Positions 1 through 7,067 of a stretch of 7,067 nt of DNA are shown in pieces (the first letter of the stretch is position 1; each line of letters starts with the position of its first letter). The notes beneath the pieces were generated by a model, which was not told the origin of the DNA, made no database searches, and saw only the letters and a list, made by a program, of their open reading frames with translations. The stretch comes from an uncultured Alphaproteobacteria bacterium (GTDB lineage Bacteria > Pseudomonadota > Alphaproteobacteria > Micavibrionales > Micavibrionaceae): contig CAKZMN010000189.1 of assembly GCA_937128575.1 (NCBI GenBank), positions 1 to 7,067 of the forward strand, read 5' to 3'. The translations under genes and the position numbers were made by a program.

Positions 1-107
1 GCACAAAAGGTACATATATCGAGAAAATTACTGTGACCTCTACAATGGGTCCAGGTATTAAGCTTGATATCGCCTCCGTAACGGGCGAAAACGCTAAAGC
101 AGCGTAA
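1..107 (+). CDS. rplA: 50S ribosomal protein L1, C-terminal end (5' truncated by window)
   Basis: Only the last 34 codons are present, read in frame from base 3 to the TAA at 105-107; a second in-frame TAA follows directly at 108-110. The visible peptide contains GTYIEKITVTSTMGPGIKLD, which matches the conserved C-terminal strand of L1 (E. coli has a YIKKVSISTTMG-type segment) and ends in a short Ala/Lys tail. L1 binds 23S rRNA at the mobile L1 stalk and helps release deacylated tRNA from the E site; in many bacteria it also represses translation of its own rplKA mRNA. The position directly before rplJ-rplL-rpoB-rpoC is the usual bacterial order and supports the call. Nothing can be said about the rest of the gene. 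Confidence 0.93.
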   Translation, partial: TKGTYIEKITVTSTMGPGIKLDIASVTGENAKAA

Positions 108-119
108 TAATTTTTTGAA

Positions 120-150
120 AAGCCCTTCTGTAAATTAAGCGGAGGGGCTT
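120..150 (+). terminator. Hairpin after rplA, terminator-like but without a U tract
   Basis: AAGCCCTTCTG (120-130) pairs with CGGAGGGGCTT (140-150): 11 consecutive pairs, two of them G-U, around a 9-base loop. It begins 12 bases after the rplA stop. The RNA after the stem is CUCAAUAAAA, so the U run expected of a canonical intrinsic terminator is missing; a T6 run lies on the 5' side (111-116) instead. It may terminate inefficiently, act as a 3'-end stabilising hairpin, or be a processing site. Its position between rplA and the rplJ promoter fits an end for the rplKA transcript. Confidence 0.5.
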
Positions 151-164
151 CTCAATAAAAGTGC

Positions 165-191
165 TTGACGGGCTGTCTTTATATATATAAA
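165..191 (+). promoter_or_regulatory. Candidate sigma70-type promoter of rplJL
   Basis: TTGACG at 165-170 is a good -35 hexamer. The -10 must lie in the AT block at 182-193; TATAAA at 186-191 is the best hexamer but gives a short 15-base spacer, while 17-base spacing would use TAAAAC at 188-193. Transcription would start near 198, leaving a leader of about 180 bases before rplJ. A separate promoter between rplA and rplJ is known in E. coli and is plausible here. The exact -10 and start site are inferred. Confidence 0.6.
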
Positions 192-197
192 ACAGCC
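171..197. repeat. Near-perfect 27-bp palindrome overlapping the rplJ promoter
   Basis: GGCTGT (171-176) and ACAGCC (192-197) flank TTTATATATATAAA (178-191), itself a perfect 14-bp palindrome. Only C177 has no partner. The element covers the spacer and -10 region of the candidate promoter and ends about where transcription should begin. It could be an operator for a dimeric regulator or a supercoiling-sensitive cruciform; the AT core is also simply what a -10 region looks like, so function is unproven. Confidence 0.5.
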
Positions 198-207
198 GAC
201 ACATATA

Positions 208-312
208 CCGGTTCGAGACTGTAGGGTCCAAATTTAGGATTAAAAACCTGCATAGACTAGGAAAAAACATACGCCCAAATTATTTAAGTGGGCAGTGTTC
301 GTTTCGAATTGG
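208..312 (+). ncRNA. Structured rplJ mRNA leader, candidate L10 autoregulatory element
   Basis: CCGGTTCGAGAC (208-219) pairs with GTTTCGAATTGG (301-312) over 12 uninterrupted pairs (three G-U). Inside it are two hairpins: GTAGG/CCTGC (221-225 with 247-251), continued by GTCC/GGAT (226-229 with 237-240), and ATACGCCCA/TGGGCAGTGT (269-277 with 289-298, one bulged A at 294). A purine/A-rich linker (252-268) joins them, so the fold is a three-way junction. In other bacteria the rplJ leader binds L10 or the L10-L12 complex, which represses translation. The segment AGACTGTAGG (216-225) resembles the AGACAGTAGG stretch I recall from Firmicutes L10 leaders. The fold is worked out by eye and the protein binding is inferred from position. 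Confidence 0.6.
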
Positions 313-362
313 GGTGGGTCTTAGGGGCTCATCTTTTTTTTTGAGAATAACGTTTGAATTTT

Positions 363-368
363 AAGGAG
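363..368 (+). promoter_or_regulatory. Shine-Dalgarno that decides the rplJ start
   Basis: AAGGAG at 363-368 lies 8 bases before ATG 377, the best spacing. The upstream in-frame GTG at 368 overlaps the last base of this site and cannot use it; ATG 383 would be 14 bases away. This favours ATG 377. Confidence 0.75.
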
Positions 369-376
369 TGGACGCG

Positions 377-895
377 ATGGGTATGAGCCGCGCACAAAAA
401 GAAGCAGAGATTAAAGAATTACATGAGCGCTTTGCTAATGACGAAATGGTCGTTGTAACGCATTATTCTGGTCTTACTGTTGGTGAGCTTTCCGAGCTGC
501 GCAGTGATCTTCGCAAAGAAGGCGCAAGCTTCAAGGTTACAAAGAATTCTTTAGCAAAATTGGCAATCAAGGGCACACAGTTTGAGCCTTTGTCTGACAT
601 GTTTACGGGCCCAACTGGCGTTGCCAGTTCACAGGACCCTGTAGCAGCAGCAAAGATTGCGCACAAATTTGCTAAAGGTAATGACAAGCTAATTATTCTG
701 GGCGGTGCTTTGGGTAAGGAAATTTTGGATGTTAAGGGCGTTGAAGCTCTGGCCAAACTTCCATCACTCGACGAGGTTCGTTCCAAGCTTGTTGGTCTGT
801 TGGTTGCTGCGCCTACGAAGTTGGCTGGCATCATGCAGGCACCCGCACGTGAGTTGGTCGGGGTGACCAAAGCGTACGGCGAGAAAAGCGAATAA
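377..895 (+). CDS. rplJ: 50S ribosomal protein L10
   Basis: 172 residues, a normal length for L10. L10 is the base of the ribosomal stalk: its N-terminal domain binds the L11 region of 23S rRNA and its C-terminal helix carries L7/L12 dimers that recruit translation GTPases. Visible family marks are SRAQKE at the N terminus (4-9), VVVTHYSGLTV (25-35), the conserved KVTKNSL (53-59), FTGPTGVA (76-83) and ILGG (107-110), followed by the LPSLDEVRSKLVGLL helix entry (128-142) that leads into the L12-binding tail. The reading frame stays open upstream to a GTG at 368, but that codon overlaps the Shine-Dalgarno, so ATG 377 is chosen; ATG 383 would give an MSRAQKE start like the MDRAQKE of relatives. 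It lies 58 bases before rplL, and expression is probably controlled through the structured leader in front of it. Confidence 0.95.
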   Translation: MGMSRAQKEAEIKELHERFANDEMVVVTHYSGLTVGELSELRSDLRKEGASFKVTKNSLAKLAIKGTQFEPLSDMFTGPTGVASSQDPVAAAKIAHKFAKGNDKLIILGGALGKEILDVKGVEALAKLPSLDEVRSKLVGLLVAAPTKLAGIMQAPARELVGVTKAYGEKSE

Positions 896-953
896 GTTTA
901 CGACGTAAATATTAAGTTTTTTAAATTTTAGCTATATCAAAGGAGAAAATATT

Positions 954-1331
954 ATGGCTGCTAACTTGGAAAAAATTGTTGATCAACTTTCAGAACTTTC
1001 TGTTCTAGAAGCTGCTGAACTTTCAAAGCTTCTTGAAGAGAAGTGGGGCGTAACAGCTGCGGCTGCTGCACCTGTTGCTGTTGCTGCTGCTGGCGGTGAC
1101 GCTGGTGGAGCAGAAGAAAAGACTGACTTCGATGTTATTCTTGAAGCTGCTGGCGGTAATAAAATCGCAGTGATTAAAGAAGTTCGTGCAATCACAGGTC
1201 TAGGCTTGAAAGAAGCTAAAGACCTAGTGGAAGCTGGTGGTAAAGCCGTTAAAGAAGGCGCGCCAAAAGCTGAAGCAGACGAGATCAAAGCTAAGCTTGA
1301 AGCTGCTGGTGCAACAGTAGCCCTTAAGTAA
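954..1331 (+). CDS. rplL: 50S ribosomal protein L7/L12
   Basis: 125 residues, typical for the family. L7/L12 forms the mobile stalk dimers that recruit and stimulate EF-Tu, EF-G, IF2 and RF3. The N-terminal dimerisation/L10-binding helices occupy residues 1-31 ([20 protein letters not shown]), followed by an Ala/Gly hinge (about 34-54), here with runs of alanine, and the C-terminal globular domain from EKTDFDVIL (55-63) on. The factor-contacting surface is intact: [10 protein letters not shown] (69-78) and [13 protein letters not shown] (81-93) contain the equivalents of E. coli K65, I69, K70, R73 and K84. The start ATG 954 has AAAGGAG (939-945) 8 bases upstream, a strong site consistent with L12 being made in several copies per L10. 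It is co-transcribed with rplJ and ends at the strong terminator 18 bases downstream. Confidence 0.97.
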   Translation: MAANLEKIVDQLSELSVLEAAELSKLLEEKWGVTAAAAAPVAVAAAGGDAGGAEEKTDFDVILEAAGGNKIAVIKEVRAITGLGLKEAKDLVEAGGKAVKEGAPKAEADEIKAKLEAAGATVALK

Positions 1332-1349
1332 TTTCTTAAGTGAATTATA

Positions 1350-1391
1350 GGCATTTCCCGTACGTGATTATCACGCGGGAAATGCCTTTTT
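1350..1391 (+). terminator. Strong intrinsic terminator after rplL
   Basis: GGCATTTCCCG (1350-1360) pairs perfectly with CGGGAAATGCC (1376-1386); inside, CGTGA (1363-1367) pairs with TCACG (1371-1375) around a TTA loop, with TA (1361-1362) bulged. That makes 16 pairs followed at once by T5 (1387-1391). It should cut transcription between the stalk genes and rpoBC, at least partly, and thereby lower polymerase synthesis relative to L10/L12. Confidence 0.88.
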
Positions 1392-1405
1392 GTGCAGCAA
1401 AAGAG

Positions 1406-1434
1406 TTGACAAGACTTTTTTGGTGCGTCATATA
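1406..1434 (+). promoter_or_regulatory. Candidate rpoBC promoter, consensus -35
   Basis: TTGACA (1406-1411) is a perfect -35. CATATA (1429-1434) sits 17 bases downstream as a moderate -10. The promoter starts only 15 bases after the terminator's T run, which makes sense if rpoBC has its own transcription start. The leader would be about 235 bases long. Not proven: the -10 is only a partial match. Confidence 0.6.
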
Positions 1435-1446
1435 GCTAGCAAAGTT

Positions 1447-1475
1447 TTGAAAATAGACGTGATCGCTCTTAACAT
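1447..1475 (+). promoter_or_regulatory. Second, weaker rpoBC promoter candidate
   Basis: TTGAAA (1447-1452) and TAACAT (1470-1475) are separated by 17 bases and match the sigma70 consensus at 5 and 4 of 6 positions. In AT-rich DNA such matches arise by chance, so this is only a candidate that might act in tandem with the one at 1406. Confidence 0.3.
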
Positions 1476-1492
1476 TTTGATGATAAATAATA

Positions 1493-1511
1493 CGGAATTT
1501 CCGCATTGCGG
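1493..1511. repeat. Two overlapping mini-palindromes sharing one arm
   Basis: CGGAATTTCCG (1493-1503) and CCGCATTGCGG (1501-1511) are odd-length palindromes that share bases 1501-1503. As RNA each makes a 4-bp hairpin with an AUU loop, and they cannot form together. Function unknown; may be chance. Confidence 0.3.
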
Positions 1512-1523
1512 TTAAGACCAAGA

Positions 1524-1561
1524 ACCACTACCGACCTTCTTTTAAGAGGGATGATAGTGGT
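1524..1561 (+). promoter_or_regulatory. Long imperfect hairpin in the rpoB leader
   Basis: ACCACTA (1524-1530) pairs with TAGTGGT (1555-1561); CCTTCT (1535-1540) pairs with AGAGGG (1545-1550, one G-U) around a TTTA loop. The CCGA/ATGA internal loop between them can add a C-G and a G-U pair. The result is a 38-base, nearly continuous stem. The RNA after it is AUUUGUGUUUUG, U-rich but interrupted, so it is a poor terminator. A double-strand-specific cleavage site or a weak attenuator is possible, by analogy with the E. coli rplL-rpoB gap. Confidence 0.5.
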
Positions 1562-1611
1562 ATTTGTGTTTTGAAATTCTTAATTCATCACACCGACGCG
1601 ATAAACGAACC

Positions 1612-1633
1612 ATAAATAACATACGTTATTTAT
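1612..1633. repeat. Perfect AT-rich inverted repeat upstream of rpoB
   Basis: ATAAATAAC (1612-1620) and GTTATTTAT (1625-1633) are perfect complements around ATAC, ending 44 bases before the rpoB start. A shorter palindrome, TTTATATAAA (1629-1638), overlaps its right arm. It could be a protein-binding site on DNA or a weak AU hairpin in the leader RNA. No U run follows, so it is not a terminator. Confidence 0.5.
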
Positions 1634-1677
1634 ATAAAGACACGATTGATTGAAGTGCAAAAAAGGTAGGACCGAAA

Positions 1678-4600
1678 ATGAGCGCATCCAAAGCAACAAA
1701 GACAAACAAGAATAAAGATCGCCAACTTCCCCCGGCAAATAGCATCGAAAGCTTCACAGGGAAGATGCGCGTACGTAGAAATCACGGACGCATTGTCGAA
1801 ATTGCACAAATGCCCAACCTTATTGAGGTTCAGCGCAATTCTTACGAGCAGTTCCAGCAAAAGGATATTCCTGCTGATGAACGCTTGATGCAGGGCTTGG
1901 AAGAAGTATTCTCTTCAGTTTTCCCAATTAAAGATTTTTCTGATCGCGCTGAAATTGATTTCGTGAAATATGAATTTGAAACACCTAAATATGACGTTGA
2001 AGAATGTCAGCAACGCGGCATGACATATGCGGCGCCTCTGCGTGTTACATTGCGTCTATCTGTATTTGATGTTGATGAAGATACGGGCCTGCGCTCTATC
2101 CGCGATATTAAAGAACAAGACGTATACATGGTTGATATGCCGCTCATGACCAGCAACGGTACATTCGTTGTTAACGGTACGGAGCGCGTAATTGTATCTC
2201 AGATGCACCGTTCTCCCGGTGTGTTCTTTGACCATGATGGTGGTAAAACACACGTATCTGGTAAGTACTTATTCTCTGCGCGCGTTATCCCGTACCGCGG
2301 TTCATGGCTCGATTTCGAATTTGATGCCAAGGATCAAATGTATGTGCGTATTGACCGTCGTCGTAAATTGCCAGTAACAACGCTTTTGCGCTCATTAGAT
2401 TCTGCGGAAACGCAAGCCTATCGCACTGAATGTGAAGAAAAGGAAGTGGACGTTGATCCGTTGATGATCCAAGGGATGTCAAATGAAGAAATTCTTGGCA
2501 CGTTCTATGAAACTGTTGATTACAAAAAAGAGAAAAAAGGCTGGAAAACACCATTTAACGGGGAACATTTCCGCGGCGTAAAGCTGACCGCTGATTTGGT
2601 TGATGCGAAAACAGGTAAAGCCGTAGCCGAAGAGGGCACGAAAGTAACGCCGCGCAAAGCCAAGAAAATGGTTGAAGACGGCCTTAAAGACATCTTGGTG
2701 CAAGACGAGCAATTGATTGGTCGCTATTTAGGCGCCGACATTATCGACAACACAACCGGTCAGGTTTTGTTCGAAGCTGGTCATGAAATAACAGAAGAAG
2801 ATGTGGCTGCGCTTTCCGAAGCTAAGGTTAATGATCTTCCGATCTTGGCGATTGATCACATGAATGTTGGCCCCTATGTGCGCAACACAATGATGACGGA
2901 TAAATGTGATACGCGTGAAGAAGCGCTTATCGATATTTACCGCGTTATGCGCCCCGGTGAGCCACCGACAGTTGATTCAGCTGCCGCATTGTTCGACTCA
3001 CTATTCTTTGATCCAGAGCGCTATGACCTGTCGCCGGTTGGTCGTGTAAAAATGAATGCACGCCTAGACCTTAAGGCTGATGATCAGTTCCGCGTTCTTT
3101 CAAAAGAAGACATCTTGGCAATCTTGCAGTACCTGCACGGTCTTAAAGATGGTCGCGGTGAAATTGATGATATTGATAACCTCGGTAATCGTCGTGTGCG
3201 TTCCGTTGGTGAATTGATGGAAAACCAAATGCGTGTGGGCTTGCTCCGTATGGAGCGTGCCATCCGTGAGCGCATGTCATCTGTTGATATCGACACATTC
3301 ATGCCGCATGACCTAATTAATTCCAAGCCTGCGCAAGCAGCTGTTCGTGAGTTCTTCGGTTCATCACAGCTATCCCAGTTTATGGATCAGACAAACCCAC
3401 TATCCGAAATTACGCATAAGCGTCGTCTATCTGCGCTTGGGCCGGGTGGTCTAACGCGTGAACGTGCGGGCTTTGAAGTTCGTGACGTGCATCCAACGCA
3501 TTATGGTCGTATCTGTCCAATTGAAACACCAGAAGGCCCGAATATTGGTCTAATCAACTCACTCGCAACATTTGCGCGTGTAAATCAGTATGGCTTCATT
3601 GAAAGCCCATACAGAAAAGTTGAAAGCGGTAAAGTGGCTGACGAAGTTGTTTACATGTCCGCTATGGAAGAGGCGCGCTACACAATTGCGCAGGCTAACT
3701 CCGAGCTTAACAACAAGGGCGGCTTTGAAAATGATCTTGTTTCCTGTCGTCAGGGCGGTGAAAACTTGATGGCGACGCCAGATCAAATTGAGTATATTGA
3801 CGTTTCACCAAAACAGATTGTGTCTGTTGCGGCGTCTCTTATTCCATTCTTGGAAAACGATGATGCTAACCGCGCTCTTATGGGATCAAACATGATGCGT
3901 CAGGCTGTGCCACTTCTAACGTCAGAGGCTCCTCTGGTTGGAACAGGCATGGAAGCCACGGTTGCCCGTGACTCTGGCGCGGCTGTTTCTGCGCGCAGAA
4001 CCGGTTTCGTAACTAAAGTTGATGCACAGCGCATTGTGGTTCAGGCCACTGAAGACTTGCACGCGGATGAGCCGGTAATTGATATCTACAAGCTATCCAA
4101 GTTCCAGCGTTCAAACCAAAACACATGTATCAACCAAAAGCCTTTGGTTAAAGTTGGTAGCAAGGTAAGCGCAGGCGATATTATTGCTGATGGCCCATCC
4201 ACACAAATGGGTGAGCTAGCGCTTGGTAAAAACGCATTGGTCGCGTTTATGCCTTGGAATGGTTACAACTTTGAAGATTCCATCCTGATTTCTGAGCGTA
4301 TTGTTCGCGATGATGTTTATACATCTGTTCACCTCGAGGAATTCGATGTGATGGCGCGTGATACCAAATTGGGTACAGAAGAAATCACGCGTGATATTCC
4401 AAATGTTGGTGAAGAGGCGCTGAAGCACCTTGATGAAGCCGGCATCGTTCACATCGGCGCCGAAGTTGGCCCGGGTGATATCTTGGTTGGTAAAGTAACG
4501 CCAAAAGGCGAAAGCCCAATGACACCAGAAGAGAAATTGCTTCGTGCGATCTTTGGTGAAAAAGCGGCAGATGTTAAAGACACATCACTACGCCTCCCAC

Positions 4601-5937
4601 CTGGCGCGGTTGGTACCGTTGTTGAGGTGCGCGTGTTTAACCGTCGCGGCGTTGATAAAGACGCTCGTGCAATGGCGATTGAACAACAAGAAATCGAACG
4701 TCTAGCGAAAGACCGCGACGACGAACGCCGCATTATCGAAGATGGCTTCTATGGCCGCTTGCAAGTGGTTCTTACTGGCCAGACAGTAACGTCTGCACCA
4801 AAGGAAGCTAAACTTAAGAAAGGCACAAAGCTTAAGGCTGCTGATCTTGAGGCAATTGAAAAGCGCGGTCTGTGGCGTCAAATCGGTGTTGAAAATGAGA
4901 AGACAATGGCCGAAGTAGAAGCCATGTCCAAAACATTCGACAATGCCGTTGATAATCTAAAAGAGCGTTTCGAAAACAAAGTTGAAAAACTTCAGCGCGG
5001 TGATGAATTGCTACCGGGCGTTATGAAGATGGTTAAAGTTTTCGTGGCTGTGAAGCGTAAAATGGCACCAGGTGATAAAATGGCCGGTCGTCACGGTAAC
5101 AAAGGTGTTGTATCCAAGGTTATTCCCGCGGAAGACATGCCGTACCTAGAAGATGGTCGCCCAGTTGATATCGTTTTGAACCCGCTTGGTGTTCCATCAC
5201 GTATGAATGTTGGTCAGATTCTTGAAACGCATCTGGGTTGGGCCGCGGCCTCTCTCGGTAAGCAGATCGGTGAAATGATCGATACCTTCAACGACAATAA
5301 GAAATTGTCTGATGCAGAGCGTAAAAAGCTCGAAGGTAAGCTTAAGGACATCTACGGCGATCGTGAATTTAAAGACAAAATCAAAAAACTTGATGATGAT
5401 CAGGTTGTTGAAATGTCCAAGAATTTGCGTCACGGCGTTCCGCAGGCCACTCCTGTATTTGATGGTGCCGACGAAGCCGACATCAATGACTTGCTTACAA
5501 AAGCTGGTCTGGACACGTCTGGTCAGGTGCAATTAATTGATGGCCGTACGGGCGAGAAATTCGACCGCAAGACGACCGTTGGTTACATGTACATGTTGAA
5601 ACTGCACCATCTTGTTGATGACAAGATCCACGCACGTTCAATTGGTCCATATTCACTTGTTACGCAACAACCGCTGGGTGGTAAAGCTCAGTTCGGTGGT
5701 CAGCGCTTCGGTGAGATGGAAGTTTGGGCATTGCAGGCATATGGCGCGGCTTACACGCTGCAGGAAATGCTGACTGTTAAGTCTGATGACGTGGCTGGTC
5801 GCTCTAAAGTATACGAAGCGATTGTGCGCGGCGAAGACAACTTCGAAATTGGTATCCCTGAATCGTTCAACGTTCTAACGAAAGAACTAAGAGCGCTGGG
5901 CCTCAATGTCGATATGAAGCAAAGCAGCAAAAAATAA
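1678..5937 (+). CDS. rpoB: DNA-directed RNA polymerase subunit beta
   Basis: 1419 residues, complete. Beta forms one pincer and much of the active centre of RNA polymerase. Landmarks: RVRRNHGRI and MPNLIEVQ near the N terminus (about 31-53); DIKEQDVYM and [20 protein letters not shown] (about 143-185); the rifampicin pocket [20 protein letters not shown] (562-581), in which D570, H580 and S585 match the sensitive-type E. coli D516, H526 and S531; GYNFEDSIL in the catalytic region; and [13 protein letters not shown] (1132-1144) with the catalytic lysines K1134 and K1142 (E. coli K1065, K1073). The C terminus has [18 protein letters not shown] and [18 protein letters not shown]. It is 77 residues longer than E. 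coli beta, through an N-terminal extension of about 22 residues, an extra segment at about 241-265 and smaller differences. ATG 1678 has a weak AGGA (1668-1671) 6 bases away; internal ATG 1765 is less well placed. It lies 42 bases before rpoC. Confidence 0.98.
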   Translation: MSASKATKTNKNKDRQLPPANSIESFTGKMRVRRNHGRIVEIAQMPNLIEVQRNSYEQFQQKDIPADERLMQGLEEVFSSVFPIKDFSDRAEIDFVKYEFETPKYDVEECQQRGMTYAAPLRVTLRLSVFDVDEDTGLRSIRDIKEQDVYMVDMPLMTSNGTFVVNGTERVIVSQMHRSPGVFFDHDGGKTHVSGKYLFSARVIPYRGSWLDFEFDAKDQMYVRIDRRRKLPVTTLLRSLDSAETQAYRTECEEKEVDVDPLMIQGMSNEEILGTFYETVDYKKEKKGWKTPFNGEHFRGVKLTADLVDAKTGKAVAEEGTKVTPRKAKKMVEDGLKDILVQDEQLIGRYLGADIIDNTTGQVLFEAGHEITEEDVAALSEAKVNDLPILAIDHMNVGPYVRNTMMTDKCDTREEALIDIYRVMRPGEPPTVDSAAALFDSLFFDPERYDLSPVGRVKMNARLDLKADDQFRVLSKEDILAILQYLHGLKDGRGEIDDIDNLGNRRVRSVGELMENQMRVGLLRMERAIRERMSSVDIDTFMPHDLINSKPAQAAVREFFGSSQLSQFMDQTNPLSEITHKRRLSALGPGGLTRERAGFEVRDVHPTHYGRICPIETPEGPNIGLINSLATFARVNQYGFIESPYRKVESGKVADEVVYMSAMEEARYTIAQANSELNNKGGFENDLVSCRQGGENLMATPDQIEYIDVSPKQIVSVAASLIPFLENDDANRALMGSNMMRQAVPLLTSEAPLVGTGMEATVARDSGAAVSARRTGFVTKVDAQRIVVQATEDLHADEPVIDIYKLSKFQRSNQNTCINQKPLVKVGSKVSAGDIIADGPSTQMGELALGKNALVAFMPWNGYNFEDSILISERIVRDDVYTSVHLEEFDVMARDTKLGTEEITRDIPNVGEEALKHLDEAGIVHIGAEVGPGDILVGKVTPKGESPMTPEEKLLRAIFGEKAADVKDTSLRLPPGAVGTVVEVRVFNRRGVDKDARAMAIEQQEIERLAKDRDDERRIIEDGFYGRLQVVLTGQTVTSAPKEAKLKKGTKLKAADLEAIEKRGLWRQIGVENEKTMAEVEAMSKTFDNAVDNLKERFENKVEKLQRGDELLPGVMKMVKVFVAVKRKMAPGDKMAGRHGNKGVVSKVIPAEDMPYLEDGRPVDIVLNPLGVPSRMNVGQILETHLGWAAASLGKQIGEMIDTFNDNKKLSDAERKKLEGKLKDIYGDREFKDKIKKLDDDQVVEMSKNLRHGVPQATPVFDGADEADINDLLTKAGLDTSGQVQLIDGRTGEKFDRKTTVGYMYMLKLHHLVDDKIHARSIGPYSLVTQQPLGGKAQFGGQRFGEMEVWALQAYGAAYTLQEMLTVKSDDVAGRSKVYEAIVRGEDNFEIGIPESFNVLTKELRALGLNVDMKQSSKK

Positions 5938-5967
5938 TTTAACGAAGATACTCACGATACATCCTAA

Positions 5968-7067
<1,100 letters not shown>

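Larger units (their letters stand above)
1332..1677 (+). other. rplL-rpoB intergenic regulatory region (346 bases)
   Basis: No convincing gene lies here on either strand. In order, the region holds an intrinsic terminator (1350-1391), promoter candidates (1406-1434 and 1447-1475), two overlapping mini-palindromes (1493-1511), a long imperfect hairpin (1524-1561), a perfect AT-rich inverted repeat (1612-1633) and a weak Shine-Dalgarno AGGA (1668-1671) for rpoB. In E. coli the same gap carries an attenuator and an RNase III processing site, so a control role is expected; the individual signals here are not obviously conserved in sequence with that system. Confidence 0.7.

Noticed and set aside
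368..376. Upstream GTG start for rplJ adding three residues
   Set aside because: The GTG overlaps the Shine-Dalgarno AAGGAG (363-368); ATG 377 has an 8-base spacing.
463..870. 135-codon open frame on the - strand opposite rplJ
   Set aside because: It lies wholly within rplJ, has no recognisable family or good ribosome site, and open antisense frames are common opposite highly expressed genes.
897..909. Small palindrome TTTACG-A-CGTAAA after rplJ, with a T6 run downstream
   Set aside because: The stem is only 5 bp as RNA and the T run is not adjacent. rplJ and rplL are expected to be co-transcribed, so a terminator is unlikely.
1323..1340. Two CTTAAG hexamers around the rplL stop
   Set aside because: The first is dictated by the last codons of rplL. 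The pair gives only a weak hairpin next to a much stronger terminator.
983..1354. 123-codon - strand frame opposite rplL, rich in Ala/Ser
   Set aside because: It is an antisense shadow of the Ala/Lys/Glu-rich rplL codons, and its start falls inside the rplL terminator hairpin.
1399..1421. AAAAGAGT/ACTTTTTT inverted repeat with a T run, looking like a second terminator
   Set aside because: The stem is nearly all A-U with one G-U, too weak to terminate. The segment is better explained by the TTGACA promoter element lying across it.
1630..1860. 76-codon - strand frame spanning the rpoB start
   Set aside because: Most of it overlaps the conserved rpoB N terminus. It has hydrophobic and Cys-rich stretches but no recognisable family and no supporting promoter.

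Overview
The window is a stretch of the conserved ribosomal-protein / RNA polymerase cluster, all on the + strand, in the order rplA (3' end) - rplJ - rplL - rpoB - rpoC (5' part). The beta and beta' sequences look alphaproteobacterial. RpoB carries the rifampicin-pocket variant [19 protein letters not shown] and the alphaproteobacterial-type linkers. RpoC starts with a short leader followed by [12 protein letters not shown]. Base composition is moderate rather than the high GC of many free-living alphaproteobacteria. I cannot name a genus from sequence alone.

Layout. Bases 1-107 are the last 34 codons of ribosomal protein L1, followed by a tandem second TAA and a hairpin (120-150) that lacks a U tract. 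Bases 108-376 are the rplA-rplJ gap. It holds a sigma70-type promoter candidate embedded in a near-perfect palindrome (165-197), then an untranslated leader with a long-range 12-bp helix closing two internal hairpins (208-312). This is where L10 autoregulation of rplJL would be expected. rplJ (377-895) and rplL (954-1331) encode the L10 / L7-L12 stalk. A strong intrinsic terminator follows rplL (1350-1391).

The 346-base rplL-rpoB gap is rich in signals. It has the terminator, a consensus -35 promoter just behind it, a second promoter candidate, a long imperfect hairpin (1524-1561) and a perfect AT-rich inverted repeat (1612-1633) close to the rpoB start. rpoB (1678-5937, 1419 codons) is complete and appears functional, with both catalytic lysines and a sensitive-type rifampicin pocket. 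rpoC starts at 5980 after its own Shine-Dalgarno and runs off the window after 362 codons, before the catalytic NADFDGD motif.

How it works together. The stalk proteins L10 and L12 are made from one unit whose leader RNA probably senses free L10. The polymerase subunits beta and beta' are made from the same cluster but appear to be set separately, by the terminator plus one or more promoters in front of rpoB. No mobile element, CRISPR array, tRNA or unknown gene is visible. I do not see a previously undescribed system. What deserves a second look is the regulatory DNA/RNA in the two long intergenic regions and two extra segments in RpoB.
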